The notes: generated by a model not told the origin, from the letters alone. A stretch of 64,000 nt of DNA from Pleurodeles waltl (GCF_031143425.1 NC_090444.1:1537590782-1537654781), one strand, 5' to 3'; positions 22,121 through 34,508 are shown, counted from the first letter of the stretch. A program made the numbers and translations.

Positions 22121-25100
22121 CTGTCCACTTTTTGGCAAAATGTCCCCTTGGGCACTGTTTTATGCTGCCCAAGCTCTTTGCCCTCTTTAGTTGCTTACAT
22201 GTTCTTGCTGTTTTCCTCTTTTCTTCTTTTTTCTTCCTTTTTTCTTGCCTTGGCCATGTTTCTTTTTCCCAAGAGTCTGTGTTCCTTTCCCTAAATGCTT
22301 TGCTCACTACCTTTCTCTGCTATGGCTATTTTTCCATTCACCTGAATCTGATCTTTCCTAATCCAAGATGGTGTCTTTATATTTTCCTGCATGTCACTTC
22401 CTGTATTGCAGTATATACGCACAGTTGATTTTCTGTTCCTTGCGTTGCAAACACTTCCTTCGTGGTTGTGCTCCTCGCTCCCGAATCCTGTGATTTTGAA
22501 CTTCTCCTATTCTTTTTCAGCCTGCAGTTTGTTCCAGTTCTTTTTTGTGCTTTTGTTCTTCTTTTTCAGGAGTCCTTGATTCTGAGTTTTTTTCCCACGT
22601 TGGGTTTTTCTCCTCTGGGACTCCTGGAAGTTACGGCCTGCTTGGTGTTATATTATCAGCAGATCCGTGGCTACTGAAAAGGGTCAGCCCTACTTTGGTC
22701 AATCCAGAACAAGCAAACAACCAAGTGGTGTCCAGAGACTGGCTGATGATTGCGGTAAGAAGCACTCAAGTCATGACAGCAGCTGGTTATGTACTACTGT
22801 TCTCTCTTTTGCTGAGCTGTGTCCTTGAAGGTGTTTTCCTATGGATTTGGCTCAGCTGCTATTAAATATTTTGTGGATGATTTATTTTTATAAGGACGTT
22901 CAAGGCAATCTCCCAGCAGAAGATTGTGCCTTCTTTAATTGGAGGCTGTAGGAAACTTTTCTTGGCGATCACCTGGCTTTTGTTTCTTATGGCCTTGCAG
23001 TACAAGAAGAGGAGACCTAGCTTTATCCAGCCTGGTGGGCACAGATGATTTCTTACTTATTTTATTCATGTGTTCATTATCATTTGTTCAATATCATTTG
23101 TGCTGACTTTTTCTCTTTTTCCTCTCTCAGCTTTCAGTTCTAGATGAATCAAAATTGTGATAGTTTCACTTTCATCTTTCTATTCCAAAGCAGGATCATT
23201 AGCGTTCATAGCATCCCATTTGGCTGCTGTATGTATTTTTTATTATTTGTTGCTTTGGAAACCATTTTCTGTGTGTTGATATGTTTTGCCCAGTTTTGTA
23301 CCTTTGCTTTATTTTGTCTTCACTTTCATCACTTCTTCTTGTGCCAGAGCTCAGTTTATCTAAGCGCCTTTTGCAGCCTCTCCCAGTTTCTCACTGCTTT
23401 TCCATTAGCCAGTTAATCATGTGTTCCACCTTTTCTGTCTGCCTCTGATTACATGCATCTTTGCTTTTAGGTCGAAGGCTACCAGACAGCTGTGATTTCT
23501 GGTTTGCTAATGGCATTTTGGGGACATTCTGAAAGCTTCCCTGGTAATCCATTCCACCCATTGCTTACCATTGGCTTTGTGTCTTGTAACTCACATTTGC
23601 TTGCTTTCTATTTGCTAGTTTTGTTTGTTTTAGACTGTCCAGCTTGAGTTCACCCACCCCCATGAAGCATAGCCTATTTACTGTAACTGAGGGTAATGGC
23701 ATAGGTGGATGATGACAAGAATGAATGTTACTAAGGTATACCTGCATCACTGTTTCAACAGCTCTAAGTAAATTGGCATGAAGTAGTGGGAAACACCCAC
23801 TGGGATTGTGAAGAGATTTCCTGAATATGAGAAGCTTTGAAAAAAAGCAAGACTGGCTTGGCACTTCATGTGTGTTTCACCAATAGAATTTAGTCAATGT
23901 ACTTACTGAACATGCTTAAAATGGGATGATTCAGCATCAGGGCTGTGTCACAAATGGTAACTAAGTTAAGTGAGAAACTAAAAGGTAAGTGTGTGCATTG
24001 TTATGAGCTTTTTAGATGTGATATTTGCTTCCATCTAAAATTCTGTTGGATGCTTTGTTTCCTTTATTTCATTTTGTAAACTATATTTTAGGAGCAGAGC
24101 AACACCAAACATATTTTTGCTGTTCCCTTCTGTCTCTTGTAATGTTTGGCTCAATTGTAATGTCACCTATTGCGCATAGTAATGGACAAACTGAGAAGCA
24201 CTAGTGAATATAAATTGTTTTTGCAATTTGCAAGAGGAAATGTGACAGAGCCCCACTACAATGTGTATTACCTTTTGGGTAATATTTAACAATTTAATTG
24301 TGAGAAATATGCCATTTTGAAGAGGAAATAATAAGAAAGAGGGTTCTGCCCAAGTAGATCCTCATATATTTCTCTATTGGACCTCAGGCCTTTGCCCTCA
24401 GCTGTGCTTTGAGACTCCTAAAAGACACTGTAATGCTCCATAGAAATTGATATCTGGGATATAACCTCTGATAGAGCCAGGGGCCCTTCCACTAATAAAG
24501 GGATCTGATGAATCTTTCCTTCTCAGTTCCAGGGGGTGGAGAGTAACATTTTTCTTTAAACAGTTTCTTTACAACCCATATGTCACTTAATAACATCCGC
24601 AATCAATGGACAGGGTTAAATGAGGTTTTATTGCAGACTCAAAGTCAAAGTTACATAAATTAGTCTCAAAACCATATTATAACCATATACTATCACTAAA
24701 GGAGAATTAAAATGTTGCACAATGTTAAACCTAGTTAGCATATACAAGACTAAAAATTATATTGCAACAATACAAAATATCAGTCACTAGAACCAAACTC
24801 TCCTGCCTAACCATTTAAACTAAACTCCAGTCATTCTAATACTAAAAATATTTGAGAAAGGTCTGCAAACAGAAATTCAGTAGAATTTTTTGATGAGAGA
24901 GGTGTGATGGCATGAATCCACGCAAAGTATGAGATCTATACCTCAGAAAGGTCTGTTCAGATCTAAAAGTAGGAAAGGTTCTGAATCTTCACTAACTAAA
25001 CCCTCCTTAAATCACAATATCCCAGGATGATGACATCACAGTCAAAGCTTTTCGAATGAAACCGTAATTAATATGAATTGGAAGTTACAATTTCCAACCC

Positions 25101-25290
25101 TGATGCATCCCATCTTGATACTCTTCGGTCTCAGCTAATTCCAAAAAGTTACAACTGCCAAGCTTCCAGAACACTACTCTCTTCATCCTTGCATAGTTTG
25201 TCCCGGCTTTCTTATATTTTATGCACAGTGAGCTTCTTTTTGACTCCGTCTCCGCTCCTAGCACCTGCATTTTGAAAGATGGCGTACGTC
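22121..25290. other. No recognisable gene; T-rich tracts
   Basis: Pyrimidine-rich plus strand (22.1-23.4 kb) gives several hydrophobic ORFs of 60-106 codons without start context or motifs. They look like composition artefacts. The rest is AT-rich with no repeat I can place. Confidence 0.4.
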
Positions 25291-26589
25291 TAACCCCGCA
25301 GCTCCAGACCCAGGCCCATAATTTATTGCAATCAGCACCAATACACTGCTCCAGTGAAGCCCACGCTGAATGGAGCGCAGATAACAATAGCACCAGAGAC
25401 AGGGAGTCGGATGCACGGTGGCCCCTTGGTGACTGTGGCAGGCCGCGACCGGGCTAGGCAGTGCCATGCCATGTGGCTCTCCGAGCTGCTCCCACAGGCG
25501 GGCTATCTTGACTGCCTTAATAGACTGGTTTGGCCCCCATCAATGGACTGGGTACCTCTGGAGAGCCCGGCTGAATACTGAGGTAAGGAGAGGGCCGGGC
25601 TGAGATCCGGCAGTGTGGACAGGGTGGCAGCCTAGCTGCAGCGGTTCCGGGCTGGCCCCTGCTTTTCGGATACTGGAGTTCGGCGTGGCAGTGCGCCTGG
25701 CCCCTGAGAGGCCTGTTGAACCGCAGAGGGCCCTGACTGCTCTCCAGACTTACCTCGCCCCGTGGCGTGATGAAGATTGGAATATGGTGTGGGCCCAGCT
25801 GAGATATGGAGATGCAGATGGGAGTGATAGCCTGCCTGCAGAGGAGCTGCGCTGCACTGTGCTCTTTAGCTACTGGACTCTGTTCATACACCTTGCCCCT
25901 GTGCAGCCCGCTGACATACGGAAGGCCCTGGGGGGCTCTGGAATGTGATAGGCTGCCGGCGTCACCCCGGGAGAGGGCACTAGCCTGGCCCGGTGAAGAA
26001 TAACAGCCCAGTTTGCTGGGTGGAGCTTCTGGCCCCACGGGGCTGTCCCATTTGAGCCTTTTAAATGCTGAAACTCGACACCTGTGAGGACCGGCTGGAG
26101 ACCAGCGGGCTCCCACCTAGGGGTGTGTACCGCCTGGGCAAACAGGGCTGGAGCAGATGGGAGCCACCCACCTTGAACTACTTCACTGTTGAATTACCCT
26201 TGTCTGCGACAAGCACTAGTGACTGGCCCCTTCCCTCATGATACTGTAATTGAGACCTATGGAAAACGACCACTTCGGATCACTACAGAGGGATGACCCT
26301 TCTGTATTGGCTTGATTTCTTGCGAAGCTTCTGGTGGGGGTCCAGAGATCAGGCACAACATAAAGATACCCGGAGGCCAACGTTGAGACTCTGCTGGAGA
26401 GGCGGCTGAGGTGGGAGACCCTCCCTGTGGCGAACACCTGCTGTGCATTGATTGCTGCTTCAGATCATTGCCTTAGCTTTTGTTATTGGGTGCACCAAGC
26501 CCCCAAGGCCGGAGGACTGTCTAAGGTGTGTTCTCCACCCTCAGAGGATTCCGTGGCCTCAACTCCTGCAGACTGCATTCCCCCCTCAA

Positions 26590-27312
26590 TGATGACACCT
26601 CCAATGGACAAACTGGACATTAGATTGCAGGAATTAAGTGACTCCATGGCAGCCATGAAACAGCAACTTGGGGTCCTTACCACAGATATCAGTCTGCTTA
26701 AGGACGATCACATAAACTTGGAGACAGGGTCAAATCGACAGAACAAACATTAGCCAGTTTAAGTCCGGAGTATGCATAACATGGATCAGTGGTGGCCCAG
26801 TTACATAAACAAGTAGATCAACTTCAAGAGCATGCCGAAGACATGGAGGGCAGGGTGTGCATGAATAACATTCCCATAGTAGGTATGCTAGAGGGTGCCA
26901 AAGGCGTCCAGCCCACTCAATTCATTGAGATATGGCTGCAATAGCAGGTGGCTCCAAAAGGGCTGTCGGCCGTCTTCACAGTGGAGCGGGCACATTGAGT
27001 ATCTTCCAAGAAGCCCATTCTGGGTGCACTCCTCCCCGAGACTGATAGTAACAAAACATTTGAACTTCAGAGACAGAGACATGCTACTCTATGCAACCCG
27101 GGAACGTGTGCTACTCTTCGTTGAGGAAACAAGAGTGTCCATGTACCTGGATTACAGAGTGGTGGTGCAACAACAGAGGGCCTCCTTTCAGGAAGTGAAA
27201 CATCAGCTCAGAACCCTTGAGCTTTTGTATGCGCTGATATTCCCAGCAAAGCTAAAAATAATACATGAGCGGCAATCTCATTTTTTTGACACACCAGCGG
27301 TGGCCGGAGAAT
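26590..27312 (+). pseudogene. L1 ORF1 relic (coiled coil, RRM-like, C-terminal domain)
   Basis: The RNA-binding, trimerising ORF1 protein of L1 elements. Readable in pieces: a heptad-rich start (MDKLDIRLQELSDSMAAMKQ, 26,600-26,750); a middle with MEGRVCMNNIPIVGMLEG and a following 'VERAH'-type segment (about 26,840-27,000); and a C-terminal part in another frame (FRDRDMLLYATRERVLLFVE, then a QQQRASFQEVKHQLRTLELL stretch and an HFFDTPA-like end, about 27,060-27,310). At least two frameshifts and several stops separate them. The domain order matches vertebrate L1/Tx1-type ORF1. No function expected. Confidence 0.7.
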
Positions 27313-27892
27313 AGCTAGACCACAATTTCCAGGGATCTCAGGTTGGTCACCTGACTCGGTCTCCGCCTTGGCCGACTCACCGACCGGCCAGGCGTAAACA
27401 TAGTAGGGTTGGTGCTGGGGTGGACACAGGAGCAGTTCCATCCCTGCAGCAAGCCCTGTGAGCCAGCTTAAGGCTATACAACTAGCAACAGCCCTGCATG
27501 ATCACGCCTAAGGGTCCAGCACTGCATCATCCCTAGCTGGTGACTCAGACACCGACACCGACACCGAGGGAAGCATGGGCTTATTCTAGGTTATAACACC
27601 ACAGATGGCTAATGACTTATGAGGGCTCAAACCATGTAGGTGCCTATTTGCCAGCTCTCTACACAGAACCAGCGTCTGCATATTCGGTGGAAAAGTGGGG
27701 CTCCCCGGATACCAACACAAATACTATCAAACTGAATACTTTGTAATATTCTGCATACTGCTCACTAACCTAATAATTGGTACCTCGTATTGAGAAAAAT
27801 TGGTTGTTGTTATGCTTCTGTCAATGATGGATTACCAGTGGGACACACAATACACAATGAGGGGGATACTGACTTGCTTATACATTTGTCGT

Positions 27893-28200
27893 CATGTCTA
27901 CAATCCCAAAAACTTACAATATAATTACCTGGAATGTTAGGGGGCTGGGATCGGTCCATAAATGTTATAGGGTCCTGGCAGAGTGGCATAGATGCTGTGC
28001 GAGCATGGCCTTCATACAGGAAACACATCTTATCACACCGGAAGTTGCAGCTGAAATGGAGGGGACAGCTCTTCCATACTTCCTACTCTGCTTTTGCTCC
28101 TGGAGTGACCATATGGATACGGGCGGGTGCCGGGTTCCTGGCCCAAGACACTAAAATTGATACGTGCTGGAACGGGGCCTACTTTACAGTAAGTAGAGAT
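27893..28200 (+). pseudogene. L1 ORF2 apurinic-like endonuclease, N-terminal fragment
   Basis: Starts MSTIPKTYNIITWNVRGLGS and continues to MAFIQETHLI. This is the N-terminal APE-type endonuclease of L1 ORF2, with the N and E residues of the TWNVRGL and QETHL motifs present. A frameshift follows near 28,070 and the domain ends after about 100 residues instead of about 230. The later catalytic D and H motifs are not visible, in line with an internal deletion. Confidence 0.75.
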
Positions 28201-28249
28201 GCCATTGAATGTGCGACAAGTGTTCCAGCTGACGGATGAAACAAAACAC

Positions 28250-28700
28250 CTTTACACCCATGCCGGCAGCATGCCCCTAGACATGTGGCAAGCATTTGAT
28301 ACCCTTAGCTGGGATTGAATGATAGCAGCATTTGGGCCTTTGGGCTACCCCAGAATATATCCATTAGGATAAGCTACATTATTCAGATCCCACGGCCAAA
28401 GCTAAGACTGGTACACATGTCTCCGCCTCCTACCGAATATACTGATGGACTAGCAAGGCTGCCCCCATCTCCTGTTTAATTTGTATTAGCAATGGAGCCA
28501 CTTAGTCAAAACATTTGCCACATCCTGGGGGAGTGGGGCATTGTGCTGGGCCACAAAACTCTCTCGATTTCATTACATGAAGATGATTTGATCTTATATT
28601 ATAGGGATCTGTGAGGGGACATGGAGTGGGTGGCACAGATATTATCTCAATTTGCTGATCTTTCTGAGCTCCAAGTTAATGCCAACAAATCCTAAACATA
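28250..28700 (+). pseudogene. L1 ORF2 reverse transcriptase fragment
   Basis: Motif A reads LDMWQAFDTLSWD near 28,275 (the catalytic D of AFD is kept). A degenerate motif B follows (QGCPHLLFNLY, about 28,455). Motif C reads HEDDLILYYRD at about 28,574, in the place of YADD with both aspartates kept. Stops interrupt between motifs, so it is not translatable as one protein. Confidence 0.7.
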
Positions 28701-31700
28701 TTCCTTTAGTGGCATTTTCTGAGAACTGTTGATTCAGTCTGGACCTATGGCTGTTGTGGCAGCACCCATGTCTTTCCGGTAACTCGGCATCCATATATAC
28801 CATGATCATACAGACTTGCTGGAAGACAATCTAATGTGGGCAATTACAGCACTCCGGTCTCAAGTAGCTTTTTAGACTACTTTACCTCTTTTAGTATCCG
28901 GTAGGATGGCGTTAGCAAAATGTATCGTATACTATTTTGTTAACTTGCCACCTTAGATATTCCACATGTTAAACTCCATGTTGATGGACCTTATCTGGGG
29001 GAAAGGCCGCCGCCGAATCAGCTTGTCTAAGCTGCAGTTACCGCCTGACGATGGGGTCTGAGGGTCCCGGATCTAAAGGCCTATTTCATAGTGGGACAAT
29101 TGCAATGGTTGTCTCACTGGCTGGCTGGCCATTATCTGGGAAAATCAATTACACAGCCGTAATTTTGAGGAGGGGCTTGTTACACCGATTGTTGTGCCCC
29201 AACCACCCTAAGCCACCTATAGGTGCTACTTTGTTGCTGTGTATTGTCTTAGAATATTGGAAACTGGTGATGAGATATACTGCCTCGTTGGTCCCATACA
29301 CACCAAATGTACCTTTTTGTAGACTCCCCACTCTTTCAGGAACTATAACAACTGCCATGTTCCGGGTGTCGGAATAGCAGGAAGTCTGTTCCCTAGGAGA
29401 CCTGTTTGGAGACAGTATGTTGACACCACACTCGGACTTTGTGTGGACTCATGGATTGCCATAGACTCTCCTAACCCATGCCAAAATACTAGCTTACATT
29501 TGCAGACACTGGGCACCGGACGGCTCAGAGCCGGCAACACATGAACTCCTTCAGGCCCTTTATGCAATGGGACATGGTAGGCACCTTACCCGAAGGTGGT
29601 ATAGGGGACTCTGTGCGCATCTCCACATATTGTTAGATTTACTTAAAACAGAATGGGCCACTGATATAGGGTGGGACATCACTCGTAGGGAATGGTCCTT
29701 CCTCCTGCAGTACTCCAAAAAGACATCTTGCAATTCTAGGTTTGAGCTGATACAATTCTCCCCTTTCATAGCACTTATCTTGCACCACATAGACTCAACA
29801 CAATATACGCCTCGGCTCAGTGCCCTCGATGTCATACTCATGATGCCAACCTCATCCATATGGTTTGGACGTGCCCTTCCCTCACGCAGTACTGGTCTGG
29901 CACACAGGTGTCTTTAACAACCCTCACGGGGATCGAAATGGAGCAGGCCCAGCTCATTATCTATTGGGTTTATACCCTAGACCCCAAGGTTCTAAGGTGA
30001 CTTCACGGTTTCTGGACCTTACAATGTTCTTAGCAAAATGGCAGTTGACCAGGTGTTGGAAGTCCCGCCTGGCACCTCCAGTTATTTCGTGGAGAGAAGA
30101 GGTGCTGTGCTAGGGCCAGGCAGAGAGCCTGGCGCTCCACTCAGGAGTATCAAAGGCTACAACAGAAACCGATATCATTAGAGTGGAATGCTCTATTAGA
30201 ATCGTTTCAAGTGCAGAGCGAGATTGAGGAGTTAGAAAGCTGAGGGTATACAGGTTACTTGCATGGTGCGCTGTGACTGTGAGTTGGTCTAGATTCCAGA
30301 CCTATTGTCTACTAGGGCCCAATAACCTCCCACACCCAAACCCCCTCCTCCGCCCAAAAAGCTGTTATGTTATGTTATATGGATTTGTATAGCGCATGGC
30401 TACCCGTAGGCCTCCCAGCGCTTATGGCTACAATAATAGCAAGAATAATTAGAGAGGGAGTTAAGTTTTAAATAGCCAAGTCTTCAGAGCCTAGCAAAAA
30501 TTCAGTTTGTGGCTGACTTCTCGTAGGCCATGGAGTAAGGAATTCCACAGCTTTGCCCCCTGATATGCCAAAGATCTTCCTCCCCATCTAGCTTTCCTTA
30601 CTTTTGGGGTCACTGCCAGGTAGGCAGATGAAGATCTAAGAGGTCTGCTAGGTGAATAGAAGGAAGCTAGAGTCCTCAGAATTACTGGACCTTTATTATG
30701 TAGTGCTCTATGTATGTGGCACAATGTCTTAAATTGCATCCTCTTCGCCACGGGAAGCCCATGAAGTGAGGCGATTCCTGCTTTTGTAGATTGGTGTTTT
30801 GGGATATTCAGCAGAAGACGCGCGGAAGCATTCTGAACTGTCTGCAGTCTTTTAATTGCATATCCTGGTGCACCAAGGAACAGTGCATTTCCATAGTCCA
30901 GTCGTGAACTAATCAGTGCCTGTATAATAATTATTTTCGCTATAAAAGGTAGGATTGTAAAGACCCTCCTTAAAAGCTTAAGGATGCCAAAGGAAGTTGC
31001 AGCTATTTTGTTGGCTTGATGAGCCATCGATAGTCGGGTATCAATGCATACACCCAGACTTTTGATCAGTCCTTTGGGGGGGTTAAGGATCTCAGGCCCT
31101 CCCTAATTAATGGATTGCAAACTGGCTCTGTGTGTTGTCCGAGTATCATCACCTCTGTTTTATCATCTTTAAGTTTTAACTTGCTTCTGGACATCCATGC
31201 TGCCACAGCTTGGAGACAGGGGACGAGTGATGTACCTGTATTACAGGAGTCATTAGATAGAGAAACGACTAGCTGTGTGTCATCTGCATATGACACTAAG
31301 GCTAGTCCAAAAGGTTCGACTATTTCTGCCAGGGGTCGCATATAGATGTTAAAAAGAGTGGGTCTAAGGGAGGACCTCTGTGGGACTCCGTAGCTATTGT
31401 TGATGCATTCTGAAAATTAAGATCTATCTAGAACTTGAAATGTTCTATTCTTGATAAAAGAAATGATCCAGTCTAGAGACAGCCCAGAGATTCGAAATTT
31501 CTGTAGTCTATCGATTAAAATGTCAGGATCAACTGTATCAAAGGCGGCGCTCAGATCTAGGAGGATAATAGCTGTCTCCAAACCCTGGTCTAGGCGCCTT
31601 CTAGCCTCTTCCATGATCACAATCAATGCAGTCTCAGTACCGTGTAATGGTCTAAAGCCCATTTGAGTGGAGTGTAGAATATTGTTGTCCTCCGTGAAAC

Positions 31701-31751
31701 TGGACAATTGGGTGTTGACATGTTTTTTCGACAATTTTGGACATAACAGGC

Positions 31752-31764
31752 AATAGTGAGATAG
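31752..31764 (+). repeat. Left 13-bp target-site duplication (aatagtgagatag)
   Basis: aatagtgagatag at 31,752-31,764 recurs at 32,493-32,505. The LINE coding sequence is continuous if one copy plus the 728-bp insert is removed (NYRPISLLPVMS on the minus strand). Duplications of this length are typical of LINE-endonuclease-mediated (target-primed) insertion. Confidence 0.9.
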
Positions 31765-31907
31765 AACGATGGATTAAACCCAGATCTATGACTGGGGGTG
31801 AGTGTTTGACAATGTTCAGCATTCCGTCCATCACTTGTTGTTTTTGCTTTGTCGCCCTAAGTGGGAAGGGTATGCCCAGACGTGGGTCCCGTGCTTCCCA
31901 TGCCACT

Positions 31908-31971
31908 GGATTCAAGCTAGCCTGGCTGATGAGGGGTGAAACCCCGAAACCGTCCCAGGATGCTTGTTTCC
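31908..31971 (+). ncRNA. Type I hammerhead ribozyme, unit 1 (stem III damaged)
   Basis: Core CTGATGA at 31,926-31,932, stem II gggg-tgaaa-cccc at 31,933-31,945, GAAA at 31,946-31,949 and GTC at 31,952-31,954 with cleavage expected after C31,954. Stem I pairs 31,908-31,925 with 31,955-31,971 (ctgg/ccag, an internal loop, then caagc/gcttg and gga/tcc). Between GAAA and the cleavage site there is 'ccgtc' instead of 'ccggtc' in unit 2. That one-base deletion leaves a single-nucleotide loop in the already tiny stem III, so activity is doubtful. Confidence 0.85.
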
Positions 31972-32228
31972 GGTCCAGTGAGGACCTGGCTTGGCAGTTC
32001 GGTCTGGACTGTTCCCATGAGGAACAGGGTCAAGACTGATTTGCATATGGCTGGGTCCAAACTGGGGTGGCATGGTGAGCAAAAGAACGATGGATTAAAC
32101 CCAGATCTATGACTGGGGGTGAGTGTTTGACAATGTTCAGCATTCCGTCCATCACTTGTTGTTTTTGCTTTGTCGCCCTAAGTGGGAAGGGTATGCCCAG
32201 ACGTGGGTCCCGTGCTTCCCATGCCACT

Positions 32229-32293
32229 GGATTCAAGCTAGCCTGGCTGATGAGGGGTAAAACCCCGAAACCGGTCCCAGAATGCTTGTTTCC
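32229..32293 (+). ncRNA. Type I hammerhead ribozyme, unit 2 (core intact)
   Basis: Core CTGATGA at 32,247-32,253, stem II gggg-taaaa-cccc at 32,254-32,266, GAAA at 32,267-32,270, then ccg and GTC at 32,274-32,276; cleavage expected after C32,276. Stem III has two base pairs (A-U and C-G) closed by a two-base loop, the known oddity of newt satellite 2 ribozymes. Stem I (32,229-32,246 with 32,277-32,293) has the extended helix with internal loop needed for loop-loop contacts. All invariant core bases are present. Confidence 0.9.
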
Positions 32294-32700
32294 GGTCCAG
32301 TGAGGACCTGGCTTGGCAGTTCGGTCTGGACTGTTCCCATGAGGAACAGGGTCAAGACTGATTTGCATATGGCTGGGTCCAAACTGGGGTGGCATGGTGA
32401 GCAAAAGAACAATGGATTAAACCCAGATCTATGACTGGGGGTGAGTGTTTGACAATGTTCAGCATTCCGTCCATCACTTGTTGTTTTTGCTTAATAGTGA
32501 GATAGGCCTATAGTTGCTAAGCAGTACCGGATCAAGGTTGGGTTTCTTTAAGAGTGGTTTCACAATTGCATGTTTCCACTGATCTGGCACTACTCCAGAG
32601 GACGGTGAAAGATTAATAAGATCTGTGATGATAGGAACTGTCATTTGGGCACCCAGAGACAGTACTTGAGGAGGGGCTGGATCTATAGGAGAGCCCTACC

Positions 32701-34508
32701 ATGTAGTTAGCCCTATATAGTACTTGACATGCATGCAAGCACTAACTCCTACATTGATTACATGTCCCTGGTACTGATAGTAAATTAGTTGCTAACTGGA
32801 GCAATAGAGGTTAGTTTTTGAGGGTGGGTGGGAATGGGATGATATTACATATCATAACATTGTTGTGAGATAACTTTGCTATATTAGCAAAATAGACTGT
32901 ATTATCTATCAATTATTAAGTACACCAACATACCTGTTTGTAAACATGGAATCGGCATTTTTATCAAAATACTGATAAAGTTTGTGTTAAAAAACAAAAG
33001 TGAAAAAAGAAAATTATATGTTTGGGCCCTTCACTCCAGCCTAGGCATTAAAACACAAATATACTTTCAAATTAAATTAATTCTAAACACTACAAATTAG
33101 AATATACAAGATGAGTATGCAGAATAATACTTTTAAAACGTTAGTCTTGAAAAGATATTCATAAAATGTTGATTATATGCCATAAACTAAGATGGACTTC
33201 ACTCACATGCTTTGTAGTGCAGGAATTAAACAAATCATATTAAATGTTACACAAAATGTGGCCACCATCTTGTGACCACGAAAATAATCACCCTTTCATA
33301 TTCTTTTCCCAGAGCCGCAGTGGCATAGCCAAGCTACGCTCTTTCAGCTCCATTGCCAACCTTTTTTAATTCCATACAAAATATGGCCCAGTATATAGGC
33401 TTTCCAAACCCTCTTGCAAAAGCCCAGACTCAATGCCAACTTACCAACAGGAGACAGGTTAGCTGGTGGACTGTAGCCCACAAACCACCTAAACATTAGA
33501 TGAGGATTGTACATTCCAAGTAACAATCTGTCCTGTGAGATTACTCAGGACTTTTTGTTGTTCATAGCCCATGAATCTCTTTTCTCCGTGAATAGACACA
33601 TTCAATAATGCACAACAAGGGTATGTTGTATGATTTTGTTACAATTAATATCCGTTCCTAGTGCATAGCATCTGTATAGTTGTAAATAAAAAAATTAATA
33701 AAATGGCGGTAAGGACAATGATTAGCAAACAGCATATTAAAAAGAATTGCAACACTTGTATGGTGGTTCCGAATTCAGAATTATCTTGTATGAAAAGATG
33801 AAGTCTATCTCTATCATTTAACCCCTTCTTTCTTGCCTCTAACTAAGTTGTCTTGGTGCCAAAAGGGCCTGTGTGAGTTTCTAAGACAACCTCTCACCCG
33901 CATAGCTTAGTTGAGGAACAGAAGTCTTGTTTCTGTCTGAAGAATGTCATTGTCTATCTCTGTGCAGTAACTATGGCATCCTGGAAAGCCAATAAGACTG
34001 GGCTGGCTCTGAGATCCCAGCCCATGGCCTTCACAAAGGGTTTACAGCTTCTGTTTGGTGATCTGGTCTCCTAGGAAGTAAAAGATTTCCTTTCTGCCTT
34101 CTACATGTCTGAAACCAGCTCAAATACACTTCTCAGATATTTTGAAAAGGGAAGGCCTCACATTGAATGGTGTCCAATGAAATAATTAATATATTAATCT
34201 TTGTTGCACTTTCACTCAACCTGCAAGGCATTACAAATTAGGTGAATATTTCATAGTTCAGTAGTATCTCCAGACTTCCTTGAATGTGCCTTCTAAGGGT
34301 TGTGGCAGCAGTTCCTTTGTTCTTTCTCAGAACCAGTTTGGAGTGGACTTGTTCTCTGGGTTAGCCCTGTTAAATTAATTACTCCACGGGAGCCACTCAA
34401 GAAGAGGCTAGGAGCCTGAAAAGAGAGTGCTGGCATTGAACTTCATCTGCTGCTGATGACCTGTTGAGTTACTGCTGTTGAGTTTGTGTTATACCGGGAC
34501 AGGAGACC
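32701..34508. other. No recognisable feature
   Basis: AT-rich sequence, possibly single copy. No ORF of interest, no repeat family seen elsewhere in the window and no RNA gene. Confidence 0.4.

Larger units (their letters stand above)
25291..30362 (+). mobile_element. L1-like LINE relic with 5' UTR, ORF1 and internally deleted ORF2
   Basis: GC-rich 5' segment (about 25.3-26.4 kb), then an ORF1 relic, an ORF2 endonuclease start (27,893), RT remnants at 28.2-28.7 kb and a C-terminal part down to about 30,340. Order and strand fit one L1-clade element. The endonuclease-to-RT distance is far too short (about 300 bp of endonuclease and then RT motif A at 28,275), so about 1 kb of ORF2 is deleted. 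Many stops. It abuts the tail of the next LINE at 30,363. Confidence 0.75.
31765..32492 (+). mobile_element. Hammerhead satellite (newt satellite-2-like) retrozyme insertion, 2.26 units of 321/322 bp
   Basis: Head-to-tail repeat: 'aacgatggattaaaccc' at 31,765 and 32,086, and 'aacaatggattaaaccc' at 32,408, so the period is 321 then 322 bp. Units 1 and 2 are nearly identical; unit 3 stops after about 85 bp at 'gtttttgctt'. Units 1 and 2 each hold a hammerhead ribozyme on the plus strand. It is flanked by a 13-bp target duplication and lies antisense to the host LINE. Satellite 2 of newts encodes self-cleaving hammerheads in ~330-bp repeats. Retrozymes are non-autonomous elements spread through circular RNAs and retrotransposition. 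The combination seen here fits a retrozyme inserted by a LINE. Confidence 0.85.
30363..32700 (-). mobile_element. L2/CR1-like LINE, 3' half of ORF2 with microsatellite tail
   Basis: On the minus strand: RT motif 'LSNYRPISLLPVMS' around the insertion point (32,493-32,530 and 31,735-31,764), motif A (LLDLSAAFDTVDPDILIDRL, about 31,500), motif C with intact SYADDTQL (YADD 31,290-31,279), and a C-terminal domain at 31,027-30,491 (IQALISSRLDYGNALF...AKLWNSL). The 3' end has an (ATAAC)n tail, seen as gttatgttatgtta at 30,363 on the plus strand. RT blocks are in more than one frame, so it is dead but fairly young compared with neighbours. Split by a 728-bp hammerhead-satellite insertion. Confidence 0.85.

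Noticed and set aside
22140..23416. Series of hydrophobic plus-strand ORFs as membrane proteins
   Set aside because: Phe/Leu/Ser-rich translation of pyrimidine-rich DNA; several overlapping frames look equally hydrophobic.
25517..26116. 199-codon minus-strand ORF
   Set aside because: Lies antisense in the GC-rich 5' part of an L1; no domain and no start context. GC-rich DNA lacks stops by chance.
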